64,000 nucleotides of DNA from an uncultured Acetobacteroides sp. GTDB lineage: Bacteria; Bacteroidota; Bacteroidia; Bacteroidales; ZOR0009. Position numbers and translations under genes: made by a program. The notes below the pieces were generated by a model. The model had not been told where the DNA came from and ran no database searches. It saw only the letters and a program-made list of their open reading frames with translations. The stretch covers positions 2,170,001 through 2,234,000 of the forward strand of contig NZ_OY782755.1 in NCBI RefSeq assembly GCF_963678165.1. Direction: 5' to 3'. Positions 18,563 through 26,953 of the stretch are shown here, in pieces; the first letter of the stretch is position 1, and each line of letters opens with the position of its first letter.

Positions 18563-19144
18563 ATGAAAAAGGTACTATGTGCTGCACTATTGCTATTCTC
18601 GTTTGTCTTTGCCTTTGGGCAGAAGGATAAATCGGCAGAAGCCAAGGAGGCCAAGAGCATAACCTTCTACGGCGTTGATTTTTCCCTTTCCAAAGCCTTT
18701 GGAGTTGGCGAATCGCCAGCGATGCTTAAGAACGCATTCGACAACATTAACCTGCTTTTTACTACGGAAGCAAAGAAGTACAACATCTACTCCTTCTTTA
18801 GCAAGGACGAGGTTGTAAGTAGCTTCGACATGGTGAACAAGCTGAATAGGGGGATTGACGAGTCGGCCCTATATGGCACCAATAAGCAGTTTTCCCTTAC
18901 CTCCGACGAGATTGCCAAGCATGTTAAGGCGTACAAGACCGAGGGGAACGGCGTTGCCCTTATCTTTATTGGCGAACGCCTGGATAAACTCGATGGGCTA
19001 GGTACGTTTCATGTGGTATTCTTCGACAAGAAGACCAAAGCGATTCTTCTTGATCGGGTATCCTCTGCCAAAGCCTTTGGTTTTGGCCTGAGAAACTACT
19101 GGGCGAGCTCCATTTATAAGATCATGAAGGAGTGGAGGTACTAA
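18563..19144 (+). CDS. Secreted protein of unknown function
   Basis: A 193-residue protein with a clear signal peptide ending after AFGQ (residue ~20). The mature part has no motif I recognise; it is a mixed alpha/beta sequence rich in Lys and Phe. It lies 19 bases after the ligase gene and ends 16 bases before a strong hairpin terminator, so it is likely the last gene of the polyene-type operon. A periplasmic or outer membrane accessory role is inferred from position only. Confidence 0.75.
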   Translation: MKKVLCAALLLFSFVFAFGQKDKSAEAKEAKSITFYGVDFSLSKAFGVGESPAMLKNAFDNINLLFTTEAKKYNIYSFFSKDEVVSSFDMVNKLNRGIDESALYGTNKQFSLTSDEIAKHVKAYKTEGNGVALIFIGERLDKLDGLGTFHVVFFDKKTKAILLDRVSSAKAFGFGLRNYWASSIYKIMKEWRY

Positions 19145-19160
19145 TCACCCCAACGGATAT

Positions 19161-19204
19161 AAAGAAACAGCCGGTATCTAAGCGTAGATACCGGCTGTTT
19201 CTTT
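19161..19204. terminator. Bidirectional hairpin terminator, perfect 20-bp stem
   Basis: A perfect 20-bp inverted repeat with a 4-base AGCG loop and A/T-rich stem bases. It lies between the end of the polyene operon on the plus strand and the end of the minus-strand lipoprotein gene at 19234, so it can end both transcripts. Confidence 0.9.
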
Positions 19205-19233
19205 ATGGGGCATACTTTGCGCTACTTGCCCGG

Positions 19234-19860
19234 TTATGGCTGGTAGCTGAAGTTGTAGATATCCTTTACGCCAATGTCGAATCGGCCATCGGTAATGCTG
19301 ATGGTGTTGCCGTTGGCGCTTCCGCTAAGATCGAAGTAGCCGGAGAGGATCATCTCGGTGTACTTCTTATCTACCAAAACCCGTTGTATGCGCTGGAAGG
19401 TGAGCGTCCCCCTTACGCTGGTGAGCTTGGTGGGTATCCCGCCGCTGTTCAGGTATACCTCAAAGTCGGAGGTGTTCAGCTGGTAGATTTGGCCGTTCTG
19501 CTTGATCAACTCCTCGGCGGTGGTGGGGCGTATGCTGGTCGACCTGAAGATGAGCGTCACCGGGTCTTCGTTATGGCGGTAGTCGTCGTACATCGATCCG
19601 TTAAACTTGAACTCGGTGTAGCTTCCGTTGGCCGCAATGGTTAGCGGGGTGAAGTCGTCGTTGTAAATGAGTACGTCGTCGTTGTAAATGCTAGCGTTGT
19701 CGTCGATATGGGCGCCAAAGGTGTTGTATCCCCACTCGGAGTAGGCGGGTAGTCTGCTGTCGTCGGCGTCGGGGATAAAGATGGACTTCTTTAGGTCGGA
19801 CTCGCGGTGGCATGCGCCAAGGGCTACAGCCAAAGCTAGGAGGTATAGTAGCTTTTTCAT
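19234..19860 (-). CDS. Lipoprotein of unknown function
   Basis: A 208-residue protein with a lipoprotein signal peptide; the lipobox LGAC puts the acylated Cys at residue 17. The mature part is rich in Asp, Asn and Thr and looks like beta-sheet, with repeated IYNDD turns. I recognise no domain. It follows the outer-membrane barrel gene on the same strand with a five-base gap, so the two are probably an operon encoding an envelope pair. Confidence 0.75.
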   Translation of the reverse strand: MKKLLYLLALAVALGACHRESDLKKSIFIPDADDSRLPAYSEWGYNTFGAHIDDNASIYNDDVLIYNDDFTPLTIAANGSYTEFKFNGSMYDDYRHNEDPVTLIFRSTSIRPTTAEELIKQNGQIYQLNTSDFEVYLNSGGIPTKLTSVRGTLTFQRIQRVLVDKKYTEMILSGYFDLSGSANGNTISITDGRFDIGVKDIYNFSYQP

Positions 19861-19865
19861 CGATG

Positions 19866-20645
19866 TTACATTATGGGGTAGTAAATACTTAGCTGAGCGC
19901 CTATGCCCAATCCGCTAGTTGCCAGGGTCGATGCCTTGGTGCTGATGATGTAGGAGGGAAGGTTAACCTGCATGCTAACGTTGAGCCCGTCGTTGGAGCC
20001 CAGCTTAAAGCCCAATCCTGGATTGAAGGTGGCCAGAAACGATGCGGGCGTGCCCAATGCTCGTCCAACCTGCGCCTCGTGAGGATTCATGGTGGCGTTT
20101 GCAAAGTCGATGGTGGCCTTATCGGCAACCTTGATGCCGAAATCGAATCCGAGGTTGATAAATAGCCTAAAGAAGCGGGGCTTCATTGTATAGAGGCGTA
20201 GATCTAGGGGAATGCCGAGGTAATCGACCTCCTGATCCAGATTTTCTACCTGTGCGTACTCGGTAGTAGAGCCATTCTGGCTGTATAGCACGTAGAACTT
20301 GTACTTTGAGTAGTCTAGCCAATCCTCCCGCTTAAGCGTGCTCTTGATTTGGGTGTATCGGAGACCCGTTGAAAGGCCGATGTAGCCGTTGGAGGAGATG
20401 AACTCGGTCTTGATGCCGTAGTAGTGGCGGTTGGTGGTGGTTTCGAGTTCGCAGCTGCCATTGGGGGAGAAGAGGGTAACCGATGAGGTGGCGCGAATGG
20501 CCTGATTCTCCCTAAAGTCGGTGCAATAGGTGGTGCTCCCCACGTCTACCCCCAGGTTAAACCGCCTCAGCTCCTGCGCTTGGGCGGCGCTCGTAAAGCC
20601 AACAGCCAGTAGTGCCATCCATAACAGCCTTTGTCTTTTTGCCAT
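19866..20645 (-). CDS. Outer-membrane beta-barrel protein (PorT-like)
   Basis: A 259-residue protein with a signal peptide ending after AQAQ (residue ~23). The mature part alternates hydrophobic and polar residues with aromatic girdles, and it looks like the eight-stranded barrel proteins annotated as PorT family or outer membrane beta-barrel in Bacteroidetes. The function is unknown. It heads a two-gene minus-strand operon with the lipoprotein at 19234. Confidence 0.72.
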   Translation of the reverse strand: MAKRQRLLWMALLAVGFTSAAQAQELRRFNLGVDVGSTTYCTDFRENQAIRATSSVTLFSPNGSCELETTTNRHYYGIKTEFISSNGYIGLSTGLRYTQIKSTLKREDWLDYSKYKFYVLYSQNGSTTEYAQVENLDQEVDYLGIPLDLRLYTMKPRFFRLFINLGFDFGIKVADKATIDFANATMNPHEAQVGRALGTPASFLATFNPGLGFKLGSNDGLNVSMQVNLPSYIISTKASTLATSGLGIGAQLSIYYPIM

Positions 20646-21242
20646 GCTTACTAGGTTTTAATAATGGTTTGTTGGGCGTAAAGGTAGCAAAGTTATGCAT
20701 CCCCCATAGGCTGGAGCATTTGCAAAAATAAAAACCGGATTCCGTACTTAGGGGAAGTATTGAGGGGAGCTGCAGGTTTTTTTCCAATGTAGAGAGGTCT
20801 GTCTGCAATTAAATTAGGGTTCGCTTAAGATTAGGGGGCTTACTCTCAACCCTAAAAGGGCATAGCCGTTAAGCTAAGTGTTGTGTAGTCTTAGTATTTA
20901 GAAAGAAACAGATGGATATCAAGCACTAGCGCATGATTGAAACTGTTTATCCTCCCGCTTAGGCGGGAGGTAGGAGGGGAATAACGCCAAGTGGATAGAA
21001 TATTGATTTAAATGAGCAAACCCAGCCCCTGCCCCCTCCCGTGGAGGGGATTAGCTGCCACGATTATGCATTTAGGTTTTGAGAAAAGCACTCCGCTTGA
21101 CGGCTATGCATTGGGGGAGTTTAGGGGTAAAGAATCCCATCGTGTTTTTAGCCTTTCTGCTGGCCCCCAATTAGGTGCTATCCTCCATTTACTCCTTATC
21201 CCTTGTGCGGAAAACGTATTGAGGATGGCTTACCCTAAGCAG
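20646..21242. other. Intergenic region with a GC-rich foldback element
   Basis: No gene is supported here. The left part should hold the promoter of the barrel gene at 20645. At 20951-20970 there is a hairpin CCTCCCGC/GCGGGAGG, and at ~21033-21050 a CCCTCC/GGAGGG hairpin; runs of G and C between them can pair. The same layout recurs at 23578-23676. The piece CATAGCCGTTAAGCTAAG (20866 region) also recurs near 23520. Confidence 0.6.
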
Positions 21243-21271
21243 CAGGGGAGATCTGGTGTAGATCTCCCCTG
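21243..21271. terminator. Hairpin terminator, 12-bp stem
   Basis: A perfect 12-bp stem (CAGGGGAGATCT and its complement) with a 5-base loop, located 10 bases downstream of the stop of the minus-strand gene at 21282. There is no strong T run, so its efficiency is uncertain. Confidence 0.6.
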
Positions 21272-21281
21272 TTCTCTAGTA

Positions 21282-21671
21282 TTACTGCTCGTCAAGGTTT
21301 GAGGGTTTATTCGCTTTCTTAGGTTTGGGCTTGCGCGACGTGTTACGCTTGATGTCGCTCTTGCGCTTGCCACCAGTCTTCTGATACTCGTTGCTGTTCT
21401 TGCCGTACTTGGCCGCAACTGCTATTAGAACCCTTTCACTAAGATCTTTAGCGTCTTTCTCTAGCGTTGTTACCTCGTTCAGCTTCGAATCTGCGTTGCC
21501 GAGTAGGATGTTGTAATCCTCTAGAGTGCCGGTGCAGGTGGTCACTTTCAGCGTAAGCGCGGCAACCGATAGGCCGTCGCCTAGGTCTAGCTTCTCATCG
21601 ATCGTCTTTAAGCCCGATAGGCGAAGCGCTAGCTTTTCGAACGCTGCTGAAGTTCTCTTTTTCCTTGCCAT
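21282..21671 (-). CDS. Small basic protein of unknown function
   Basis: A 129-residue protein with a start supported by a strong AAAGGAGG ribosome-binding site. It has an amphipathic helical N-terminal two thirds and a Lys/Arg/Pro-rich tail. The YGKNSNEYQKTGGKRKS block resembles a motif seen in many uncharacterised Bacteroidetes proteins (from memory). No catalytic motif is visible. Its helical composition and basic tail loosely resemble those of the protein at 46224, which also ends in a Lys/Pro tail, but I see no clear homology. Confidence 0.7.
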   Translation of the reverse strand: MARKKRTSAAFEKLALRLSGLKTIDEKLDLGDGLSVAALTLKVTTCTGTLEDYNILLGNADSKLNEVTTLEKDAKDLSERVLIAVAAKYGKNSNEYQKTGGKRKSDIKRNTSRKPKPKKANKPSNLDEQ

Positions 21672-22040
21672 AAAATACCTCCTTTCCGCTTTAAGGTTAA
21701 TATTGTTGTTGCTGTTGTTTTCGCTGCCGATGGCTTTTCTAAGGTATTGCGCAGCTAGGCAGCTTACTATTGTCCTGTTCGACGAACAGGATATATCAGT
21801 AAACCGAGTGTTTTGTAAAAAGTTTATTTTGTTTATATAATTTTTTACATAATGAGGAGGTAGTGGTAAAAAGTGTGGTGGTTCGGCGTAGGTAAGCTAA
21901 CGAGTTGGCCATTACAGAGGGAGTATCCCGCATATATAGTGGCAAGCTTGGGATGATGCTTCGAGGAATCGCTTCGCCTACGCCCTGTGGTAACCGCCGT
22001 TGGTGCTGGAGGGCTGCAAGCGCTGGCATTAGGGCGTATT

Positions 22041-22250
22041 GTTGAAGCGAGTATTGTATTCGTTGAAGCAAATGCTGTATTCGTTACGACGTATATCATA
22101 TTCGTCATGACAAATGCTGTATTTGTTGAAGCAAATGCTGTATTCGTTACAACAAATGTGATATACGTTGAAGCAAATGCTGTATTCGTTACGACGTATA
22201 TCATATGCGTCATGACAAATGCTGTATTCGTTACAGCAAATATGATATTC
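22041..22250. repeat. Degenerate 21-bp tandem repeat, 10 units
   Basis: Ten consecutive units of exactly 21 bases. The units alternate between families starting GTTGAAGC, GTTACGAC/GTTACAAC and GTCATGAC, followed by 13 more variable bases often ending GCTGTATTC. Each unit is seven codons, so all frames read as heptads. Direct abutment without unique spacers excludes a CRISPR array. A second 21-bp array sharing the GTTGAAGC-type core is at 36547. Confidence 0.92.
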
Positions 22251-22280
22251 GTCGTAACTTCTTCAAAAATGCACGGGGGA

Positions 22281-22311
22281 GAAAAGAAAGAGGCGCCTGT
22301 AGTAGCGCCTC
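22281..22311 (-). terminator. Terminator of the TetR-type gene
   Basis: A GAGGCGC/GCGCCTC stem (22290-22311) with an 8-base loop. Read on the minus strand it is followed by TTTCTTTTC, a good T-rich tract. It is about 80 bases downstream of the regulator stop. Confidence 0.6.
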
Positions 22312-22391
22312 TCGGGTGGTGGTATTCGTTGTAGCAGGCGGCCGCCCCTGTGTGGCGTGCTGCACTGCCGAAAAAGCGTTGCGCCTAGCGC

Positions 22392-23114
22392 CTATAGCAG
22401 CAGCGCGGCATCTTTGGGGTGCAAGCACTGGAGGTGATTCCTGAGCTCGCTGCTGATGCTGCCGCTGGTCGAGCTCGTCTCGGCGCTCAGTTTATGCGAA
22501 AGCGTAACTTTGATGTCGAATAGCTGGCGGAGCATTACCAATCCTTTGGCGGTGCAGGCCCCCTTTAGCATGTAGAAGATGATCTCCTTATGCTTTTCCT
22601 TCGATTCGGTCATCAGGTTAATCAAGCTGTCGGAGCGCGAGAGCATCTGGATGCCCGAGATGTAGAGCCTAGCGGCCAGCAGGGTGTCTATGCCGATCTC
22701 GAATAGCCCCTCGTTGATGGCTTTCTTAAAGGTGTAGCTGGTAATCTCGATAATATCTTGCTGGTGGGCCTCAACCAGCGTGGCAAACGACTCGGTGTGG
22801 TGGATGTTGCCCAGCGGCGCAAGCAGGTGGTAGCAGTCGTTGTAGGTCTTGTTGATGGTTTCGCTAAGCATCAGCAGCGTTTCAAAGGGCGATTGGCCCT
22901 CGTGTATGGCTGTTCTGATCAGGCCCAGCTTGCAGCGGATATAGTTGTCGATGATGCACTCGCAGAGCTCCTGCTTGCTCTCGAAGTAGTTGTAAATCGT
23001 CTTCTTGGTTACGCCGATGGCCGTTGCCAGCTCCTCGATCTTGATCCGCTCGCTCCGGCTTTCGAGCAGGAGGTCGGTGATCTTATTTAGGTAGTATAGC
23101 CGTCTCGATTTCAT
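22392..23114 (-). CDS. TetR/AcrR family transcriptional regulator
   Basis: A 240-residue regulator. Residues ~8-55 form the TetR helix-turn-helix, with IEELATAIGVTKKTIYNYFE matching the family DNA-binding helices. The C-terminal part is a helical ligand-binding domain with a Ser-rich tail. The gene stands alone on the minus strand, 665 bases downstream of the RND permease. Its ligand and targets are unknown; control of the neighbouring efflux operon is possible but that operon has its own MarR. Confidence 0.87.
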   Translation of the reverse strand: MKSRRLYYLNKITDLLLESRSERIKIEELATAIGVTKKTIYNYFESKQELCECIIDNYIRCKLGLIRTAIHEGQSPFETLLMLSETINKTYNDCYHLLAPLGNIHHTESFATLVEAHQQDIIEITSYTFKKAINEGLFEIGIDTLLAARLYISGIQMLSRSDSLINLMTESKEKHKEIIFYMLKGACTAKGLVMLRQLFDIKVTLSHKLSAETSSTSGSISSELRNHLQCLHPKDAALLL

Positions 23115-23779
23115 GTCCGATTTTTGTTTATTGTGGTTGTATTACTGCGATTCTATTCGCTATTTGTAGGTGAAATTTGGGCGTAAATCTACCAAATTTA
23201 ACCGATTTGCCCTTATGCCGAAGGGCTGATTTCAGCAAGCATAGCTCTCTGTGTATTTTACCAAAACGGTAAAAACGAAAGGCTAAGGTTGGCAAAGGAT
23301 GGCGTGCTGCTGTTGCTATTGCCCATGACGCTTCTGGTAGAAGCCTCCGCATGGGCTACGTCATCCGTGAGCGGTTGCTTAATGGGGCTTGGCTTTTGCC
23401 AAGCAGTTTGGTAAAGATGAGTACGGCCCTGCCCCTAAGCTCTAGGAGGCAGAGCCGATACTCAATAATACAAGTAAAATAGAGGTACTGCTGGTGCTTT
23501 GTGGCTAGTGCCTATAGCCCATAGCCGTTAAGCTAAGGCTTAATCTCAAGCCTAAATGCATAATCAGGGCTGTTTATCCCCTCCTCGGGAGGGGTAGGGG
23601 TGGGTTTGCTTATTCGAATCAACATTGGTTACTTCTCTTAGCGTTCTTAACCCACCCCTGCCCCTCCAAGGAGGGAACAAGTTGCCTTAATCATGAGTTG
23701 GCGCTTAATGTACTTCCTTTCAGAAGATCAATTCGCCAATTGTCTCGGCTTGACAGCTAGTGCCTGTAACCCTTGCAGG
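23115..23779. other. Intergenic region with a repeat element
   Basis: A 665-base gap with no supported gene. The right part holds the foldback element at 23578-23676, and the left part the upstream region of the TetR gene. A stretch near 23520 repeats a sequence near 20866. Confidence 0.55.
23578..23676. repeat. GC-rich foldback element
   Basis: A compact inverted structure: hairpin CCCCTCC/GGAGGGG at 23578-23594, then GGGGTGGGTT (23597-23606) that pairs with AACCCACCCC (23649-23658), then a CCCTCC/GGAGGG hairpin at 23662-23675. The layout recalls the element at 20951-21050, so it may be a small dispersed repeat family. Confidence 0.7.
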
Positions 23780-26700
23780 CTACTGGGCGTCCACCTCTTC
23801 CAGCGCTTTTACCTTTTTGCTATTCTCTTCAGCCTTTACCGCCTTCTTGTGGCCGTGCTTCGTAAACTTCTCCTTGTACTTCTCCATGGTCATGTACACC
23901 GAAGGAACTAGGATAAGCGTTAGCATCAGCGAGCTGGTCAAACCGCCAATGATTACCCATGCAAGGCCATTTTTGCTCTCGGCACCGGCACCCGATGCGA
24001 GGGCAATAGGCGTCATACCAAGGATCATCGAAAGGGTGGTCATCATAATAGGGCGAAGTCTTTCCTTTCCTGCCTCAATCAGGGCATCATGAACAGATGC
24101 TCCCTGCTCGCGCTGCTTGTTGGCGAAGTCTACGATAAGGATGGCGTTCTTGGCCACCAACCCGATGAGCATAATCATACCGATGATGGAGAATATGGTC
24201 AGGTACTCGCCGGTTAGGGCCAGCGCAAAGAGCGCACCTACAATGGCCGCAGGGATCGAGAACATCACCACGAATGGGTAGAGGTACGAGTTGTAGAGCG
24301 CTACCATAATCAGGTAAACGAAGATCAGCGCAGCAAGGATTGCCGTAAACAGGCTGCCGAATGCATCTCCCTGGCGCTCCATTTGCCCCTTGTAGTCGAT
24401 GGATATCTCGCCCGGATGGATCTTTTCGCTAATGGCCTTCTTGATCTCTTCACCCACCGTTCCCATTGGGCGTCCGTACACCGACGATTTAACAATGATG
24501 GAGGGGATACGGTTGTAGCGCTCGAGCTTGTTAGGTCCCAGCGACTGAGATACGTTGGCGAAGCTGCTTACCTCTACTAGCTGACCGCTTTTATTCAAAA
24601 CGGTGAGCGATCCGATGTCTTCCACGCGGTTTCTGTCGAATTTGTCGAGCCTTACGTTGATATCGTAGTCCTTGTCGCCCTCTGCATACTGCAGATCGGT
24701 GTTTCCGGCAAGGGCTAGGTTAAGCACGCTGCCCACCTGCTGAACAGAGAGGTTCATGCGCTCCATCTTCTCGCGGTCGAGCTGGATTTGCATCTCGGGA
24801 TTACTCCTATCGATGGAGAGTTTTACGTCGTTGGTTCCGGGAACCTGCTTTACCACCTTCATTACGCTATCGGCCAAGGCGTATAGTCGGGTTACGTTGG
24901 CGCCGCGCAAAAGAACCTGGATGGGAGCATCGTCGGCGGTACCCATGATGTTGGCCTGGGTGGCGCTTACCTTTAATCCGGGGATGCTTTGGATCTCCTT
25001 CTTAACGGTTGCCGCAAATGCGTCAACTGGTGTAGTGCGTTCCTCCTTGGGGACAAGGGTTACGGTAACCTCTGCCTTGTAGGCCGAGCTGCTTCCGCCG
25101 CCTAGGTCGGAGCTGGAGAAGCCCACGTTGGAGAATACCTTAGTTACCTCGGGGTGTTTCTTGAGGATGCCCTCCACCTTTTCGACCAGCAGCGAGGTTT
25201 GGCGAAGCGAGTTCTGGGGTTCGCCCTCGAGCTTAATCACAAACTCGCCGCGGTCGCCGTCTTTCGAGAATGCTGCCCCAATAAGGCCCATTCCTACCAG
25301 CGAAAAGGACAAAATGATAAGCGCTGTTATGGTAGCGTACACCGTTTTGCGGTGGCCCAACGCCCAGCGAAGTACTCGCTCGTAGATATGCACTAATTTG
25401 TTGAAGAACTTCTCGAACCAGAGCGCAAAGCGGCCAATTAGCGTGTTGCGGGTTAGCGCTTCTATCTTGCTAAAGCGCGAAGCCAGCAGCGGAGTTACGG
25501 TAAACGATACGATTAAGCTCATCAGCGTCGAGAAAACGATTACCAGCGCAAACTCGCGAAGCATATTACCGATCATACCCGAAACCAGCGAGAGGGGAAG
25601 GAATACCACCACGTCCACCATGGTAATAGCCACAGCGGTATAGCCAATCTCGTTTCGGCCATCGAGCGCGGCCATGCGCTTATCCTTACCCATTTCGAGG
25701 TGACGGTAAATGTTCTCGAGCACAACGATAGAGTCGTCCACCAGAATACCGATTACCAGCGAGAGCGCCATTAAGGTGAGCAGGTTTAGCGAAAAGTCGA
25801 AGACGTACATCGCAATGAACACCGAAATGATAGAGCAGGGGATGGAGATTAGCACAATGAACGAGTTGCGTATGCTATGCAGGAAGAAGAACATCACCAT
25901 GGCCACCAGGATAATGGCAAACATCAGGTCCTCCATTACCGCGTTGGCCGAGTCAAGCGTATAGGTCGAGCTGTCGGAGCCTATGTTGAACTTGATACCC
26001 TTATCGGCGTACTGCTTTTCGATCTTTGTCAGCTGCTCCTTAACCTGCTTACAAACATCTACCGTATTGGCGTCGGTTTGCTTAACAATGAGGATACCGA
26101 TGGATGTTTTGCCGTTGATTCGGCTTGTGGTGGTTTGCTCTGCTATACCATCCACCACGTCGGCTACGTCCGAAAGCTTAACGACGCTGCCCGCTGCGTT
26201 GGTGGCAACGGTAATGTTTCTGATCTTATCGAACGAGTTCACCTTACCTAGAAGGCGGACGGTGTACTGCTTCAGATCGCCCTCCACCTTTCCGGTAGGC
26301 ATCTCAAGGTTGGCAGCCTGAATGGCCTGGTAAACTTGGCTGATGGAAAGCTTATAGGTGTCGAGCTTCTGCTTGTTAACGTTGATCTTAATCTCACGTT
26401 CGCTACCTCCAACAAGCGTAATTTGTCCCACGCCGTTTATCTTCGAGAGCTGGGGCTTTATCTCATCGTCGGTGAGCTGGTAAAGCTTGGTTGGCTCCAT
26501 CTTTCCGGTGACGCCCAACTTCATGATAGGCATCTCGTCGGTTGAGAATTTATTGATGGATGGTGCTTTGGCTTCCGTGGGAAGCTGAGATACCATGGCG
26601 TTCACCTTACGTTGAGCGTCCTGCAGCGCACGATTCGGATCGGCGCTCGATTCGAGCTCGATAACCACGCTCGATACGCCTTCCTGCGACGAAGAGTAGA

Positions 26701-26938
26701 GGTTCTTGATATTCTCCAACGACGAAACGGCATCTTCCACCTTCTTGGTCACGGAGCTTTCCACCTCGTTGGCCGAAGCACCCGGGTAAATGGTGGTGAT
26801 ACTAACTACGGGAATGTTCATTTTGGGGATCAGGTCGTAGTTCAAGAGCGAGTACGAGGTGATACCCAGAATGGCCAATACCGCAAAGGCAACAACTACC
26901 AGCGTGGGTCGTTTAATTGCAACTTCAGTTATCGACAT
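23780..26938 (-). CDS. RND efflux permease (HAE1/AcrB type)
   Basis: A 1052-residue inner-membrane proton-driven pump. The start MSITEVAIKRPTLVVVAFAV is typical for AcrB-like permeases, and the two large periplasmic loops follow TM1 and TM7. The TM4 motif LVIGILVDDSIVVLENIYRH carries the paired Asp residues of the proton relay. Length is normal. The C-terminal tail is Lys-rich. It is the last gene of the MarR-TolC-adaptor-permease operon, 15 bases after the adaptor. Substrates cannot be predicted. Confidence 0.95.
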   Translation of the reverse strand: MSITEVAIKRPTLVVVAFAVLAILGITSYSLLNYDLIPKMNIPVVSITTIYPGASANEVESSVTKKVEDAVSSLENIKNLYSSSQEGVSSVVIELESSADPNRALQDAQRKVNAMVSQLPTEAKAPSINKFSTDEMPIMKLGVTGKMEPTKLYQLTDDEIKPQLSKINGVGQITLVGGSEREIKINVNKQKLDTYKLSISQVYQAIQAANLEMPTGKVEGDLKQYTVRLLGKVNSFDKIRNITVATNAAGSVVKLSDVADVVDGIAEQTTTSRINGKTSIGILIVKQTDANTVDVCKQVKEQLTKIEKQYADKGIKFNIGSDSSTYTLDSANAVMEDLMFAIILVAMVMFFFLHSIRNSFIVLISIPCSIISVFIAMYVFDFSLNLLTLMALSLVIGILVDDSIVVLENIYRHLEMGKDKRMAALDGRNEIGYTAVAITMVDVVVFLPLSLVSGMIGNMLREFALVIVFSTLMSLIVSFTVTPLLASRFSKIEALTRNTLIGRFALWFEKFFNKLVHIYERVLRWALGHRKTVYATITALIILSFSLVGMGLIGAAFSKDGDRGEFVIKLEGEPQNSLRQTSLLVEKVEGILKKHPEVTKVFSNVGFSSSDLGGGSSSAYKAEVTVTLVPKEERTTPVDAFAATVKKEIQSIPGLKVSATQANIMGTADDAPIQVLLRGANVTRLYALADSVMKVVKQVPGTNDVKLSIDRSNPEMQIQLDREKMERMNLSVQQVGSVLNLALAGNTDLQYAEGDKDYDINVRLDKFDRNRVEDIGSLTVLNKSGQLVEVSSFANVSQSLGPNKLERYNRIPSIIVKSSVYGRPMGTVGEEIKKAISEKIHPGEISIDYKGQMERQGDAFGSLFTAILAALIFVYLIMVALYNSYLYPFVVMFSIPAAIVGALFALALTGEYLTIFSIIGMIMLIGLVAKNAILIVDFANKQREQGASVHDALIEAGKERLRPIMMTTLSMILGMTPIALASGAGAESKNGLAWVIIGGLTSSLMLTLILVPSVYMTMEKYKEKFTKHGHKKAVKAEENSKKVKALEEVDAQ

Positions 26939-26953
26939 GTTTATACGCTTTGT

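Larger units (their letters stand above)
21672..22391. other. Non-coding region holding a 21-bp tandem array
   Basis: A 720-base gap without a supported gene. It holds a 19-base palindrome at 21773-21791, the 10-unit tandem array at 22041-22250 and the terminator of the TetR gene. Open frames through the array exist on both strands but lack a convincing ATG and ribosome-binding site. Confidence 0.65.

Noticed and set aside
19132-19644. 170-residue plus-strand frame
   Set aside because: It lies antisense to the lipoprotein gene at 19234 and runs through the terminator hairpin.
22041-22250. Possible CRISPR array
   Set aside because: Units abut directly, every 21 bases, without unique spacers, and no cas gene is near.
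21845-22334. Open frames through the 21-bp array on both strands
   Set aside because: A tandem array whose unit is a multiple of three keeps frames open by itself. No ATG with a ribosome-binding site was found; the plus frame begins with GTG.
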